Shown one piece after another: positions 8,640-15,562 of a stretch of 64,000 nucleotides of DNA; positions within the stretch are counted from its first letter, which is position 1; the number at the start of each line of letters is the position of its first letter. The notes below the pieces were generated by a model. The model was given only the letters and a program-made list of their open reading frames with translations, was not told where the DNA came from and did no database searches. This DNA is from UBA7985 sp002711265 (GTDB lineage: Bacteria; Pseudomonadota; Alphaproteobacteria; UBA7985): the NCBI GenBank assembly GCA_965660945.1, contig CBFIBS010000008.1:56884-120883 (forward strand), given 5' to 3'. The translations under genes and the position numbers were made by a program.

Positions 8640-9485
8640 TCAGGTCCCCGTCGCTTCTTCGATGAAGGTGTGCGCGGCGGCCTGCTGCCGGCGCAGGGAG
8701 CGCAACCGCATGCGGATCAGCTCATAGCGCATCAGCCAGATGCCCACGGCCATGTAGAACAGATAGGTGCCGAGCATAGTGATCAGCAGCGGCGGGACAT
8801 AGACCCCGGCGATGCCGTCGTCCTCGGCTGCCGCAGCAGCGGCGGCGGCATTACCGCCCTCGTCGCCCTCACCCCGCCCGAACAGATTGAGGATGACCCG
8901 ACCGGTCAGCTGGACCACGTTCGCGCCGCTGGAGGCCTGATGCAGCACCAGAAACCACTCGGTCACGAACTTAGAGAGCAGCACCGTCACCACGCTGGCG
9001 ACGAGGAAAATCGACCCCACCCGGCGCGCGAGCGCGGGGTCACGCTGCGAGAGCACCCTCACAAGCACGATGTAGGTCAGATACTGGAACAGCAGCAGCA
9101 GCTCGAGCACCATGCGCGGATCGCGCCAATCCCAGTAGGTGTTGAGCGTCGGCTTGCCCCAGAGCGCCCCGGTAACCAGCGCCACGATGGTCACAATCGC
9201 CCCCACCGGCGCGGCGGCCAGACAGTAGATCTCAGGCAGCGGGTGGCGCCAGACCAGCGCGACGAAGGCCGCCAGCGACATGCTGCCGTAGACGATCAGC
9301 GACAGCCCTGCGGAGGGAACATGCACGAACAAGGGCTTGATCAGCTCAAGCATTTCATCGTCGGGCGGAACCTGCAGGCCCCAGACCATGCCGCCCAGCG
9401 CCAGCAGCACACCCAGGGCGAGCAGAACCGGCTGGCTGGCCTCGGCCCAGCGCATGAAACGGGTCGGATTGGCAAACTTATGCAT
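8640..9485 (-). CDS. ccmC: CcmC heme-handling protein (divergent, with Ala-rich insert)
   Basis: A 281-residue six-helix protein of the CcmC family that loads heme onto CcmE. The start at 9485 gives the family N-terminus (FANPTRF). Probable axial heme ligands are His55 (VHVPSAG) and His182 (LHQASSG). The tryptophan-rich loop reads WGKPTLNTYWDWRDPR (109-124): compared with the usual GTWWVWDPRLT it has an extra Arg before Asp and lacks the LTS end. A low-complexity insert (about 203-228, with eight alanines) separates helices 5 and 6. It is the first gene of the ccm operon, transcribed away from the lipoprotein gene at 9682. ccmA and ccmB do not precede it. Confidence 0.88.
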   Translation of the reverse strand: MHKFANPTRFMRWAEASQPVLLALGVLLALGGMVWGLQVPPDDEMLELIKPLFVHVPSAGLSLIVYGSMSLAAFVALVWRHPLPEIYCLAAAPVGAIVTIVALVTGALWGKPTLNTYWDWRDPRMVLELLLLFQYLTYIVLVRVLSQRDPALARRVGSIFLVASVVTVLLSKFVTEWFLVLHQASSGANVVQLTGRVILNLFGRGEGDEGGNAAAAAAAAEDDGIAGVYVPPLLITMLGTYLFYMAVGIWLMRYELIRMRLRSLRRQQAAAHTFIEEATGT

Positions 9486-9681
9486 GGAGTGGGATATGGA
9501 CGGTTTTCCCGACAAACTCAAACTGAAGGTTGCCGCAGGGCGCTCAACCGACCCTTGCATTCAGCGAAAGCCCCGTGTCGGTGCGCCCGGCTTCCTTTTG
9601 GCGCTTGGCGGCAGTGGGAAAGCCAGGAAGAAAGCTCTATCAGACACGTTGTCGACACAGACGGAGACTATTTTCGGTTTT

Positions 9682-10602
9682 ATGGACGCGGTGACCAAAT
9701 CCTTTGAGCCAACAAAACCAGCGGCGGTGCAGGCCTCTGCCTGTGCCTTAGCCTGTGTTCGTGCTGCCATTCTGTTTCTGGCTCTGACAGCGCTGCTGAT
9801 CCTGCTCACCGGCTGCCGTGATGAGCAGGCGGAAACCCGTGAGCGATCGCGGGACTTCGCCGGCCTCCTGCGCGATGGCCGCCAGGCGGCACTGGATCCT
9901 TACGGTCTCTATCGCCGGACCGAAGCCGGCACCCTCGAAGCCGTCGCCGCCGACCGGCTCAATCTGGGGCGCTGCTCCAGCATCAACAACTTCTGGTGCC
10001 TCAAGACCCCCGGCGGGGCGCAGTGGAAGGGGCAGATCGGCGCCGACGCCTCGGGTCACGCTGCTTTCGTCGATCCGGTCTATTCCGCCCGGGCCTTCGC
10101 CCGGCTGATGCGGATCTATCGCTTCCGGCATGACCTCTTGACGGTGCGGGAGGTGGCGCGTCGCTATGCACCGCCGGGTGACTGCATCGGCAGCCTCAGC
10201 TTCTGCCCGGTCTCCGAAGACGTGGTGATCGGGCCGGACCAGCCCCAGCGGCAGGTCGGTGATAAGGTGATTACCTACTCCCTGACCCGGCCCGGCGACG
10301 GGTTTGAACGGACGCCCTTGGAAGCCTGTAGCCGGCCGCTGCTCTACTGTCCGCGCGGGATCAATCGCTCGGAGGCCTATGCTGCGACGCTGGCCGCTGC
10401 ACTCGGGCTTGACTCAATCGACGACGATATCGCGCTGTTCGACGACAAAGGGCGGTTGGACTTCACCCGCGCACAAACGCTGTTTCAGGCCATGACCCGA
10501 TTTGAACTGGGTGCGGACTACGCCGTCGACCCGACCCTGATCCGGCGCGGTATCCTGATGGAAGCGCGTGATTACCTGCAGGAAAACCAGCGGCTTTACT
10601 GA
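9682..10602 (+). CDS. Lipoprotein with phage P5-like domain
   Basis: A 306-residue predicted lipoprotein: a hydrophobic stretch ending LLTGC puts the lipidated cysteine at residue 45. The pre-cysteine region is long, and a GTG at 9727 would give a more normal signal peptide. The middle region (about 95-165) has the order INNFWCLKTPGG, WKGQIGAD, then DPVYSARAFARLMRIY and VREVARRYAPP. This resembles the domain annotated as 'structural protein P5' in phage and bacterial proteins, whose cellular role is unknown to me. It is transcribed divergently from ccmC, and its stop overlaps the convergent Sel1 gene by 7 bases. Confidence 0.6.
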   Translation: MDAVTKSFEPTKPAAVQASACALACVRAAILFLALTALLILLTGCRDEQAETRERSRDFAGLLRDGRQAALDPYGLYRRTEAGTLEAVAADRLNLGRCSSINNFWCLKTPGGAQWKGQIGADASGHAAFVDPVYSARAFARLMRIYRFRHDLLTVREVARRYAPPGDCIGSLSFCPVSEDVVIGPDQPQRQVGDKVITYSLTRPGDGFERTPLEACSRPLLYCPRGINRSEAYAATLAAALGLDSIDDDIALFDDKGRLDFTRAQTLFQAMTRFELGADYAVDPTLIRRGILMEARDYLQENQRLY

Positions 10603-11549
10603 TCTCCGCGGCTCTGCGCCTCGTCCGTCGACCAGCTGCTGAACAGCCGGTTGGCGAGCCCCGCCCAGAACGTCTCCATCAGCGCGGTCTGTGCCGGCGC
10701 ATCGCCCGCCAGCGCTGCCTGTGCCAGCAGGGCCTGCTCCCGTTCAGGATCGATGGCCACACCTCTTCCGTGACGATGGAGAATGGCGAGGTTGTAGGCC
10801 GCCTCCGCCGAACCGCCCTCGACCGCGCGGGCATACCATGCCGCCGCCTGCGCCCAGTCCTGTGCGACACCTTCACCGCGCTCATAGAGGGTCGCGAGCC
10901 GGAACTGCGCGGCCGTGTCACCGGCCTCGGCTGCGCGCTGGTACCATTCCGCCGCAGCCGTCCGGTCCGTCGACCCGCCCTGCCCGAGGTCCAGCATCAG
11001 CGCGAGGTTGAACTGGGCATCGCGCAGCCCGGACTGAGCCGCCTGTTCGAACCAGATGCGCGCCTGCGCCGGATCCTGCCCGAGGCCATCGCCCAGCGCC
11101 AGCCGTGCCCCCAGATCGAGCTGAGCGGGCGCATAGCCGGTCAGGGCAGCCAGCTTCAGAAAGTCAAAGCCTTGGGCCGCCGGGGGGGCTTGTGCACCAG
11201 CGGCGCTGCGCAGCGCCTGCTGACTGAGGCTGTAGAGATGGGCGCCGTAGGCCTCCGGAAAGTAAGCGCGGCTGGGATAGCCCTCGGCGTAACGCAGGAT
11301 ATCAGCGGCCGATTGCGGCAGCTGATCGAAGGGGTCGTCCCCGGCCAGCAGCGCATCGAGCATGACCTCGAACTGGTCTTCGAGCGGAATATCCGAAGGC
11401 GTCTGAGCCTGCGCCGATGCCTGCACCCCGGCAAACAAAAGCGGCACTGACAGCACGAAGGCTGTGATCAGGCGCAGCCCTCCGCGCGTCAGAAGCCGCC
11501 AGCCGGGCAAACCGCGACGTACAGCAGCTCGGCGCACCCTAGTCGTCAT
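10596..11549 (-). CDS. Secreted Sel1-repeat protein
   Basis: A 317-residue protein with a signal peptide (hydrophobic about 26-42, cleavage near ASAQA). Four or five consecutive Sel1-like repeats follow from about residue 130, for example ARIWFEQAAQSGLRDAQFNL, AAEWYQRAAEAGDTAAQFRL and AAAWYARAVEGGSAEAAYNL. Such alpha/alpha repeats make periplasmic interaction scaffolds. The start overlaps the end of tatC by 11 bases on the same strand, so it is probably translated from the tat transcript. No enzymatic domain is seen. Confidence 0.8.
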   Translation of the reverse strand: MTTRVRRAAVRRGLPGWRLLTRGGLRLITAFVLSVPLLFAGVQASAQAQTPSDIPLEDQFEVMLDALLAGDDPFDQLPQSAADILRYAEGYPSRAYFPEAYGAHLYSLSQQALRSAAGAQAPPAAQGFDFLKLAALTGYAPAQLDLGARLALGDGLGQDPAQARIWFEQAAQSGLRDAQFNLALMLDLGQGGSTDRTAAAEWYQRAAEAGDTAAQFRLATLYERGEGVAQDWAQAAAWYARAVEGGSAEAAYNLAILHRHGRGVAIDPEREQALLAQAALAGDAPAQTALMETFWAGLANRLFSSWSTDEAQSRGDQ

Positions 11550-12825
11550 CCGGGTCTGGTTTGAGCAGCCCTTCGTCCCCCGACGGCTTCGGGGTTGTCT
11601 TCAGGATTTTGGGCTTTAGCGCCGCAGCTGCCGGTTCCGGTTCCGGTTCCGATGCCGAAGCCGCCTGCCCCTCCCCGTCGTCTGACGCTGCGTCGAAAAT
11701 CTGGTTCTCGTTCTCGTCGGCGGCGCTGTCGTCGGCCCAGTAGGGGTTGTTCGCCCGCTGATAGGTCTCAATCCGCCCACCGATAAAGATCGCGGCCTCA
11801 TAGAGCAGATACATGGGACCGCCGAGCATGGCCTGTGAGATGATGTCCGGCGGGGTCAGCACCCCGGAGAGGATGAACAGGATCAGGACGGCAAACTTGC
11901 GGTTCCGCTTGAGGAACTTGGTCGACACCAGCCCCGAGCGCACCATCAGCGTCAGCGCGACCGGCAACTGGAAGCCAAGCCCGCCGCCAATGAGCATGCG
12001 CATGGAATCGCGCAGGTAGTCGGCGATCTTGGTCTGCGGGTCGATGCTGACCTTGTCCAGTGGCCGCAGCTGGGCCATATCGCGCAGGGCGGAGCGGTAG
12101 GCTTCCCCTGCGGCAACGAAGGCCTCTCGCCCGGCCTCGGCTGGGTCCATGCCCAGAAAGGTCGCCGTGGCGGCGCGGTAGGTCTCCAGCACCGCCTGAA
12201 ACTCGGCCTCCGAGCGCGACATATTGAATTCGCCACCGTTGAGCGCGTAGCCGATCAGGAAGGTGAAGGCCATCGGCATGACCACGAAGTAGACGAAGGC
12301 TATGCCCGTCGCGAACAGAATGGGCGAAGCGATCAGGAACGGCCGCATCGCCCCCTTCTCATTGCTGTACAAGCCCGGCGCGACGAAGCGCCAGATCTGG
12401 AACAGCAGCACCGGCAGCGTTATGGCAAAGCCGACGAACAGCGCCAGTGAGAAGTCGGCGAAGAACTTCTCGAACGGACTGGTCACGATGAACACCGTCG
12501 GCAGTCCGTTGCGCTCGAACACGGCGATAATCGGCTCGGCAAGGAAAAGATAGATCGGCCGAGCGAGGAAGAACGCGCCGACGGTCAGCACGAAGAACAC
12601 GACGATGTAGATGAACACACGCTGGCGCAGCTCGCGCAGGTGCTCCATCAGTGGCGCCTGACTGGGGTCTTCGGTCGTGCCAATGACAGTATCAATCTGT
12701 GCTTCACCTGTAGGTTCGACAGCCGCCGCCGTCGCTTCGGCCCTGCCCCGGCGCTGAAACATCGACCGCATCCGTCCAGCGACGGCACCCAAGCCCTTGG
12801 GCGGCTGGTTTCCCTCAGCGCTCAT
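11539..12825 (-). CDS. tatC: TatC, Sec-independent translocase core, with extra loop and tails
   Basis: A 428-residue TatC, against about 250-280 in most bacteria. The signal-peptide-binding elements are present: LMEHLRELRQRV (59-70), SPFEKFF (116-122) and QIWRFVAPGLYSNEK (143-157). TatC recognises twin-arginine signals and builds the translocon with TatA and TatB. Three extensions are unusual: about 58 extra N-terminal residues, roughly 65 inserted residues (about 196-262) in the periplasmic loop before KIADYLR, and an acidic/proline C-terminal tail from about 360. The order tatA-tatB-tatC on the minus strand supports the assignment; tatB ends 3 bases upstream. Confidence 0.95.
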   Translation of the reverse strand: MSAEGNQPPKGLGAVAGRMRSMFQRRGRAEATAAAVEPTGEAQIDTVIGTTEDPSQAPLMEHLRELRQRVFIYIVVFFVLTVGAFFLARPIYLFLAEPIIAVFERNGLPTVFIVTSPFEKFFADFSLALFVGFAITLPVLLFQIWRFVAPGLYSNEKGAMRPFLIASPILFATGIAFVYFVVMPMAFTFLIGYALNGGEFNMSRSEAEFQAVLETYRAATATFLGMDPAEAGREAFVAAGEAYRSALRDMAQLRPLDKVSIDPQTKIADYLRDSMRMLIGGGLGFQLPVALTLMVRSGLVSTKFLKRNRKFAVLILFILSGVLTPPDIISQAMLGGPMYLLYEAAIFIGGRIETYQRANNPYWADDSAADENENQIFDAASDDGEGQAASASEPEPEPAAAALKPKILKTTPKPSGDEGLLKPDPDDD

Positions 12826-12828
12826 GGA

Positions 12829-13326
12829 TCAGTCCGACGCCTTCGACCGGCTGGCGGCGGTCGTGGTTTTCTTCGCGGACGAGGCCTTCTTTGCCGGTGC
12901 AGTCTTCTTTGCCGGTGCAGCCTTCTTGACCGCCGGGGTCTTCATTGCTGCGGCAGCAGAGGTCGGTGCTGGTTCAGGGGTATCGGCCGGGCCGGCAGCC
13001 TCGCTGCTGGTTGTGACCTGGGAGAACGGCTTGGAGACCGCGCTCGAGGTTTCGTTGATCTCGTTCTCGGTCTCGCGCATGGCGTCGCGCAGGTCCTGCG
13101 TCGGATCGATATCGCTGCGCAGGTCCTGGGCTTCCTTGCGCAGGTCGTCGAGGTCGCTTTCGCGGATCATGTCGTTGACCACGCCCTGAAATTCACGGGT
13201 CAGCTTACGCAGCTGGCGCATGAAACCGGCGATGCCCTTGAACAGCCGGGGCAAATCCTTGGGACCGACGACCAGCAAAGCGATCACGCCGATCACGATC
13301 ATTTCGGTCATGCCTAGACCAAACAC
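12829..13326 (-). CDS. tatB: TatB translocase subunit
   Basis: A 165-residue protein with the TatB N-terminus MFGLGMTEMIVIGVIALLVV, the GPKDLPRLFK hinge, and an amphipathic helix to about residue 60. It bridges the TatC-bound precursor to TatA. The start codon is GTG (13326-13324), the only position that gives the conserved N-terminus; the next ATG would cut into the membrane helix motif. The tail is low-complexity and lysine/alanine-rich (about 128-165), built from KKTAPA/AKKA units and similar to the tail of the neighbouring TatA. Confidence 0.93.
   Translation of the reverse strand: MFGLGMTEMIVIGVIALLVVGPKDLPRLFKGIAGFMRQLRKLTREFQGVVNDMIRESDLDDLRKEAQDLRSDIDPTQDLRDAMRETENEINETSSAVSKPFSQVTTSSEAAGPADTPEPAPTSAAAAMKTPAVKKAAPAKKTAPAKKASSAKKTTTAASRSKASD
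12886..12921. repeat. Two 18-base tandem units in the tatB tail
   Basis: Near-identical 18-base units (CTTCTTTGCCGGTGCAG plus one base) at 12886-12903 and 12904-12921 encode repeated AKKTAP in the lysine-rich TatB tail. Confidence 0.8.
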
Positions 13327-13414
13327 GGCTTACCCTCGAACGGCTTCAGTGAGCGATGACAGGACGGCAGGAGAGCGGGTGAAAAAAGAAGGGTAGAGCG
13401 CGATGAACCTCGCC

Positions 13415-13777
13415 CTACTTTGCCTTGCTCGCCGTCGTCTTCTTGGGGGCTGCCTTCTTCGCAGCAGGCTTCTTCGCAGCCGGCTTCTTGGCCACCGGCT
13501 TTTTCGCTGCTGGCTTCTTCTTGGCAGCAGGCTGGACCGGTTCTGCGGTCTCATCATGCTCGATGGTCTTCGCAGGTTCTGGCTCAGACGCAGCGGTCGC
13601 CGTCGAAGCGGCTTCAGCTTCCTCTTCCTTGCCTTCACGCAGGCCGGAACGGAATGCGTTGATGCCCTTGGCCATGTCACCCATCAGGCCGGGAATGCGT
13701 CCCCGACCGAAGACCAGCAGAATGATCAGCAGCAGGATCAGCAATACAATGGGGTTTCCGAGACCACCAAGACCCAT
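13415..13777 (-). CDS. tatA: TatA translocase subunit with AAKK-repeat tail
   Basis: A 120-residue protein: a short N-terminal membrane helix (IVLLILLLIILLVF), the FGRGRIPGLMGDMAKGI hinge and amphipathic helix typical of alphaproteobacterial TatA, then a negatively charged stretch and a C-terminal tail of KPAAK/KPVAK repeats (about 85-120). TatA oligomerises to form the translocation path. It is the first tat gene on this strand, 180 bases after scpB. The strongly basic tail is longer than in most TatA proteins and looks like histone-H1-type repeats. Confidence 0.93.
   Translation of the reverse strand: MGLGGLGNPIVLLILLLIILLVFGRGRIPGLMGDMAKGINAFRSGLREGKEEEAEAASTATAASEPEPAKTIEHDETAEPVQPAAKKKPAAKKPVAKKPAAKKPAAKKAAPKKTTASKAK
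13440..13535. repeat. About 15-base degenerate tandem repeats in the tatA tail
   Basis: Repeats of the form GCTTCTTCGCAGC(C/A)G on the plus strand encode the KPAAK units of TatA. They are coding repeats, not intergenic elements. Confidence 0.75.
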
Positions 13778-13957
13778 GGTTTTTCCTCCGAATTCTTCTT
13801 AACGAGCCAGAGCACGCAGCGAGGCCCAATTCGCTCCATGATATGGGGCTAAAGGGGAGCGGTGCAACTCTTTAAAGGGGTTGGCGGCTACCCGGCCGGG
13901 GGCCGGAGTGACCGAGAGACGGATCAGCTGCGCCCGGCTTTGCCCGTCGCAACGCGC

Positions 13958-14641
13958 TCAGCTGCGCGCCTGATCGAGTTGAATGACCTCCGCCGTGCCG
14001 CCAGGTTCGGTGCCTTCCCCGCTTTCTTCGAACCCGAGTTCGAGTTCGAGCTCCAGCTCCGTCTCGACTTCGTCTTCATCGCTGTCGTCCCCCGTTGGCA
14101 ATGATGCAAGCCCTTCGCGCCGGTCCAGCAGGCCGGCAGACTTGAGTTCTTCCATGCCGGGCAGGTCCTTGACGCTGGCAAGGCCGAAGTGGTCGAGAAA
14201 CTCGTCCGTCGTGCCCCACATCAATGGTCGCCCCGGCGTTTGTTTGCGGCCACGTGGCTTGATCCACCCGGCTTCGAGCAGCGTATCCACCGTGCCCTTG
14301 GCGACGGCGACCCCGCGAATGTCTTCGATCTCGGCACGGGTCACGGGCTGGTGGTAGGCGATGATCGCCATGGTCTCCATGGCCGCCCGGCTCAGCCGCC
14401 GGCTGGCGACGCGTTCGAGCGCGAGATCCCCGGCGAGGTCAGAGGCGGTGCGGAAGGCCCAGGACTTACCGGCCTGCTCCAGCACGATGCCGCGGTTGGC
14501 GTAGTGCGACTGCAGCGTGGTCAGGATCGCCTCGACGTCCTCCCCTTCGGGCAGCTGTGCTGCGAGCAGGGAAACGGGCACCGGCTCCTTGGAGGCGAAG
14601 AGCAGGGCCTCGATCAGGCGCAGGGAATTGAAGTCGCTCAA
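13958..14641 (-). CDS. scpB: ScpB, condensin accessory protein
   Basis: A 227-residue ScpB with tandem winged-helix domains (about 5-85 and 90-165), including AIIAYHQPVTRAEIEDIRGV and PGRPLMWGTTDEFLDHFGL, both strong family signatures. ScpB dimers bind ScpA and regulate the SMC ATPase for chromosome compaction. Translation appears to start at TTG (14641-14639), overlapping the scpA stop (TTGA); no ATG occurs in frame before the first winged helix ends. The C-terminal tail (about 185-227) is acidic, with a run of alternating E and L. Confidence 0.93.
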   Translation of the reverse strand: MSDFNSLRLIEALLFASKEPVPVSLLAAQLPEGEDVEAILTTLQSHYANRGIVLEQAGKSWAFRTASDLAGDLALERVASRRLSRAAMETMAIIAYHQPVTRAEIEDIRGVAVAKGTVDTLLEAGWIKPRGRKQTPGRPLMWGTTDEFLDHFGLASVKDLPGMEELKSAGLLDRREGLASLPTGDDSDEDEVETELELELELGFEESGEGTEPGGTAEVIQLDQARS

Positions 14642-15465
14642 GCGCCGCTCTCCTCTTGATCAAACGCACGCCCCTCGGGTGTGCGCAGGTAGATTTCGTC
14701 AAAGGCGCCGTCCTGCCGCAGGCTGATTTCCCCGCGGCGGGCCAGCTCCAGACTGGCGGCAAAGAATGACGCCTGCGCCGAACGCCGCTTGGCGGGCGAG
14801 CTGAGCTCGATCGGCAGGAAGGACGACAGCGTGCGCCACGCCGGGATCGGCCGGTTCACCAGCCGCGCCAGATTCTTGACAGCGTCTTCGAGGCTGTAGA
14901 CCGGGATCTTCCGCACCGCACGCTCAACGCCTGCGTGCCGGTTCTGCACCAACGCGTAGGCCCGCAGCAGGTGGTAGAGCTCGACATCCAGCCGGCGCTC
15001 GGTCTTGCGGCTGATCTCCAGCGCTGGTCCGCGCACGAAGCGCCGTTCGCCCAGCGCTGGCAGGTCGAAGACATCGGCCGCTGCCTTCTGCATCGCCGCA
15101 AGCCGTTGCAGACGAAAGGCGATGGCCTCGGCTGACTCGGCTGCTGCGATCGACTCTTCGGCCGTGGACGGCAGCAGGATCTTGGATTTCAGGTAGGCCA
15201 GCCAGGCCGCCATCACGAGGTATTCGGCGGCGAGATCGAGGCGCTTGCGCTTCACCAGCCGCATGAACTGCAGATACTGGTCGACCAGGGCGAGGATCGA
15301 AATCTGGCCCAGATCGACCCGTTGATCACGGGCGAGGTCCAGCAGGAGGTCGATCGGGCCTTCGTAGCCTTCGAGCCTCAGAATCAGCGCATCCTGAGCT
15401 TCCGGGGCACCACCGTCGTCTTCGAAGTCCGGATTCGTTTCAGCATTATGCGACGAATTTTCCAT
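14638..15465 (-). CDS. scpA: ScpA kleisin subunit of bacterial condensin
   Basis: A 275-residue kleisin with the ScpA N-terminal motif LEGYEGPIDLLLDLARDQRVDL and the conserved segment EYLVMAAWLAYLKSKILLP. A winged-helix C-terminal domain ends in RTPEGRAF. ScpA bridges SMC heads and recruits ScpB. An in-frame TTG at 15483 could add six residues, but the ATG at 15465 is preferred. It overlaps scpB by 4 bases, so the pair is translationally coupled. Confidence 0.93.
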   Translation of the reverse strand: MENSSHNAETNPDFEDDGGAPEAQDALILRLEGYEGPIDLLLDLARDQRVDLGQISILALVDQYLQFMRLVKRKRLDLAAEYLVMAAWLAYLKSKILLPSTAEESIAAAESAEAIAFRLQRLAAMQKAAADVFDLPALGERRFVRGPALEISRKTERRLDVELYHLLRAYALVQNRHAGVERAVRKIPVYSLEDAVKNLARLVNRPIPAWRTLSSFLPIELSSPAKRRSAQASFFAASLELARRGEISLRQDGAFDEIYLRTPEGRAFDQEESGA

Positions 15466-15562
15466 GCCGTGGTCATAGGCCAAAGCAACCCGGATGGGAA
15501 TTCAGACCGCTGGGGATAAGTCCGATTTAGATGATCTGTGGCACGGAGGCGACCTCAGCGTC

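Noticed and set aside
13440..13535. Tandem repeats as a CRISPR or intergenic element
   Set aside because: They code for KPAAK units of TatA and have no spacers.
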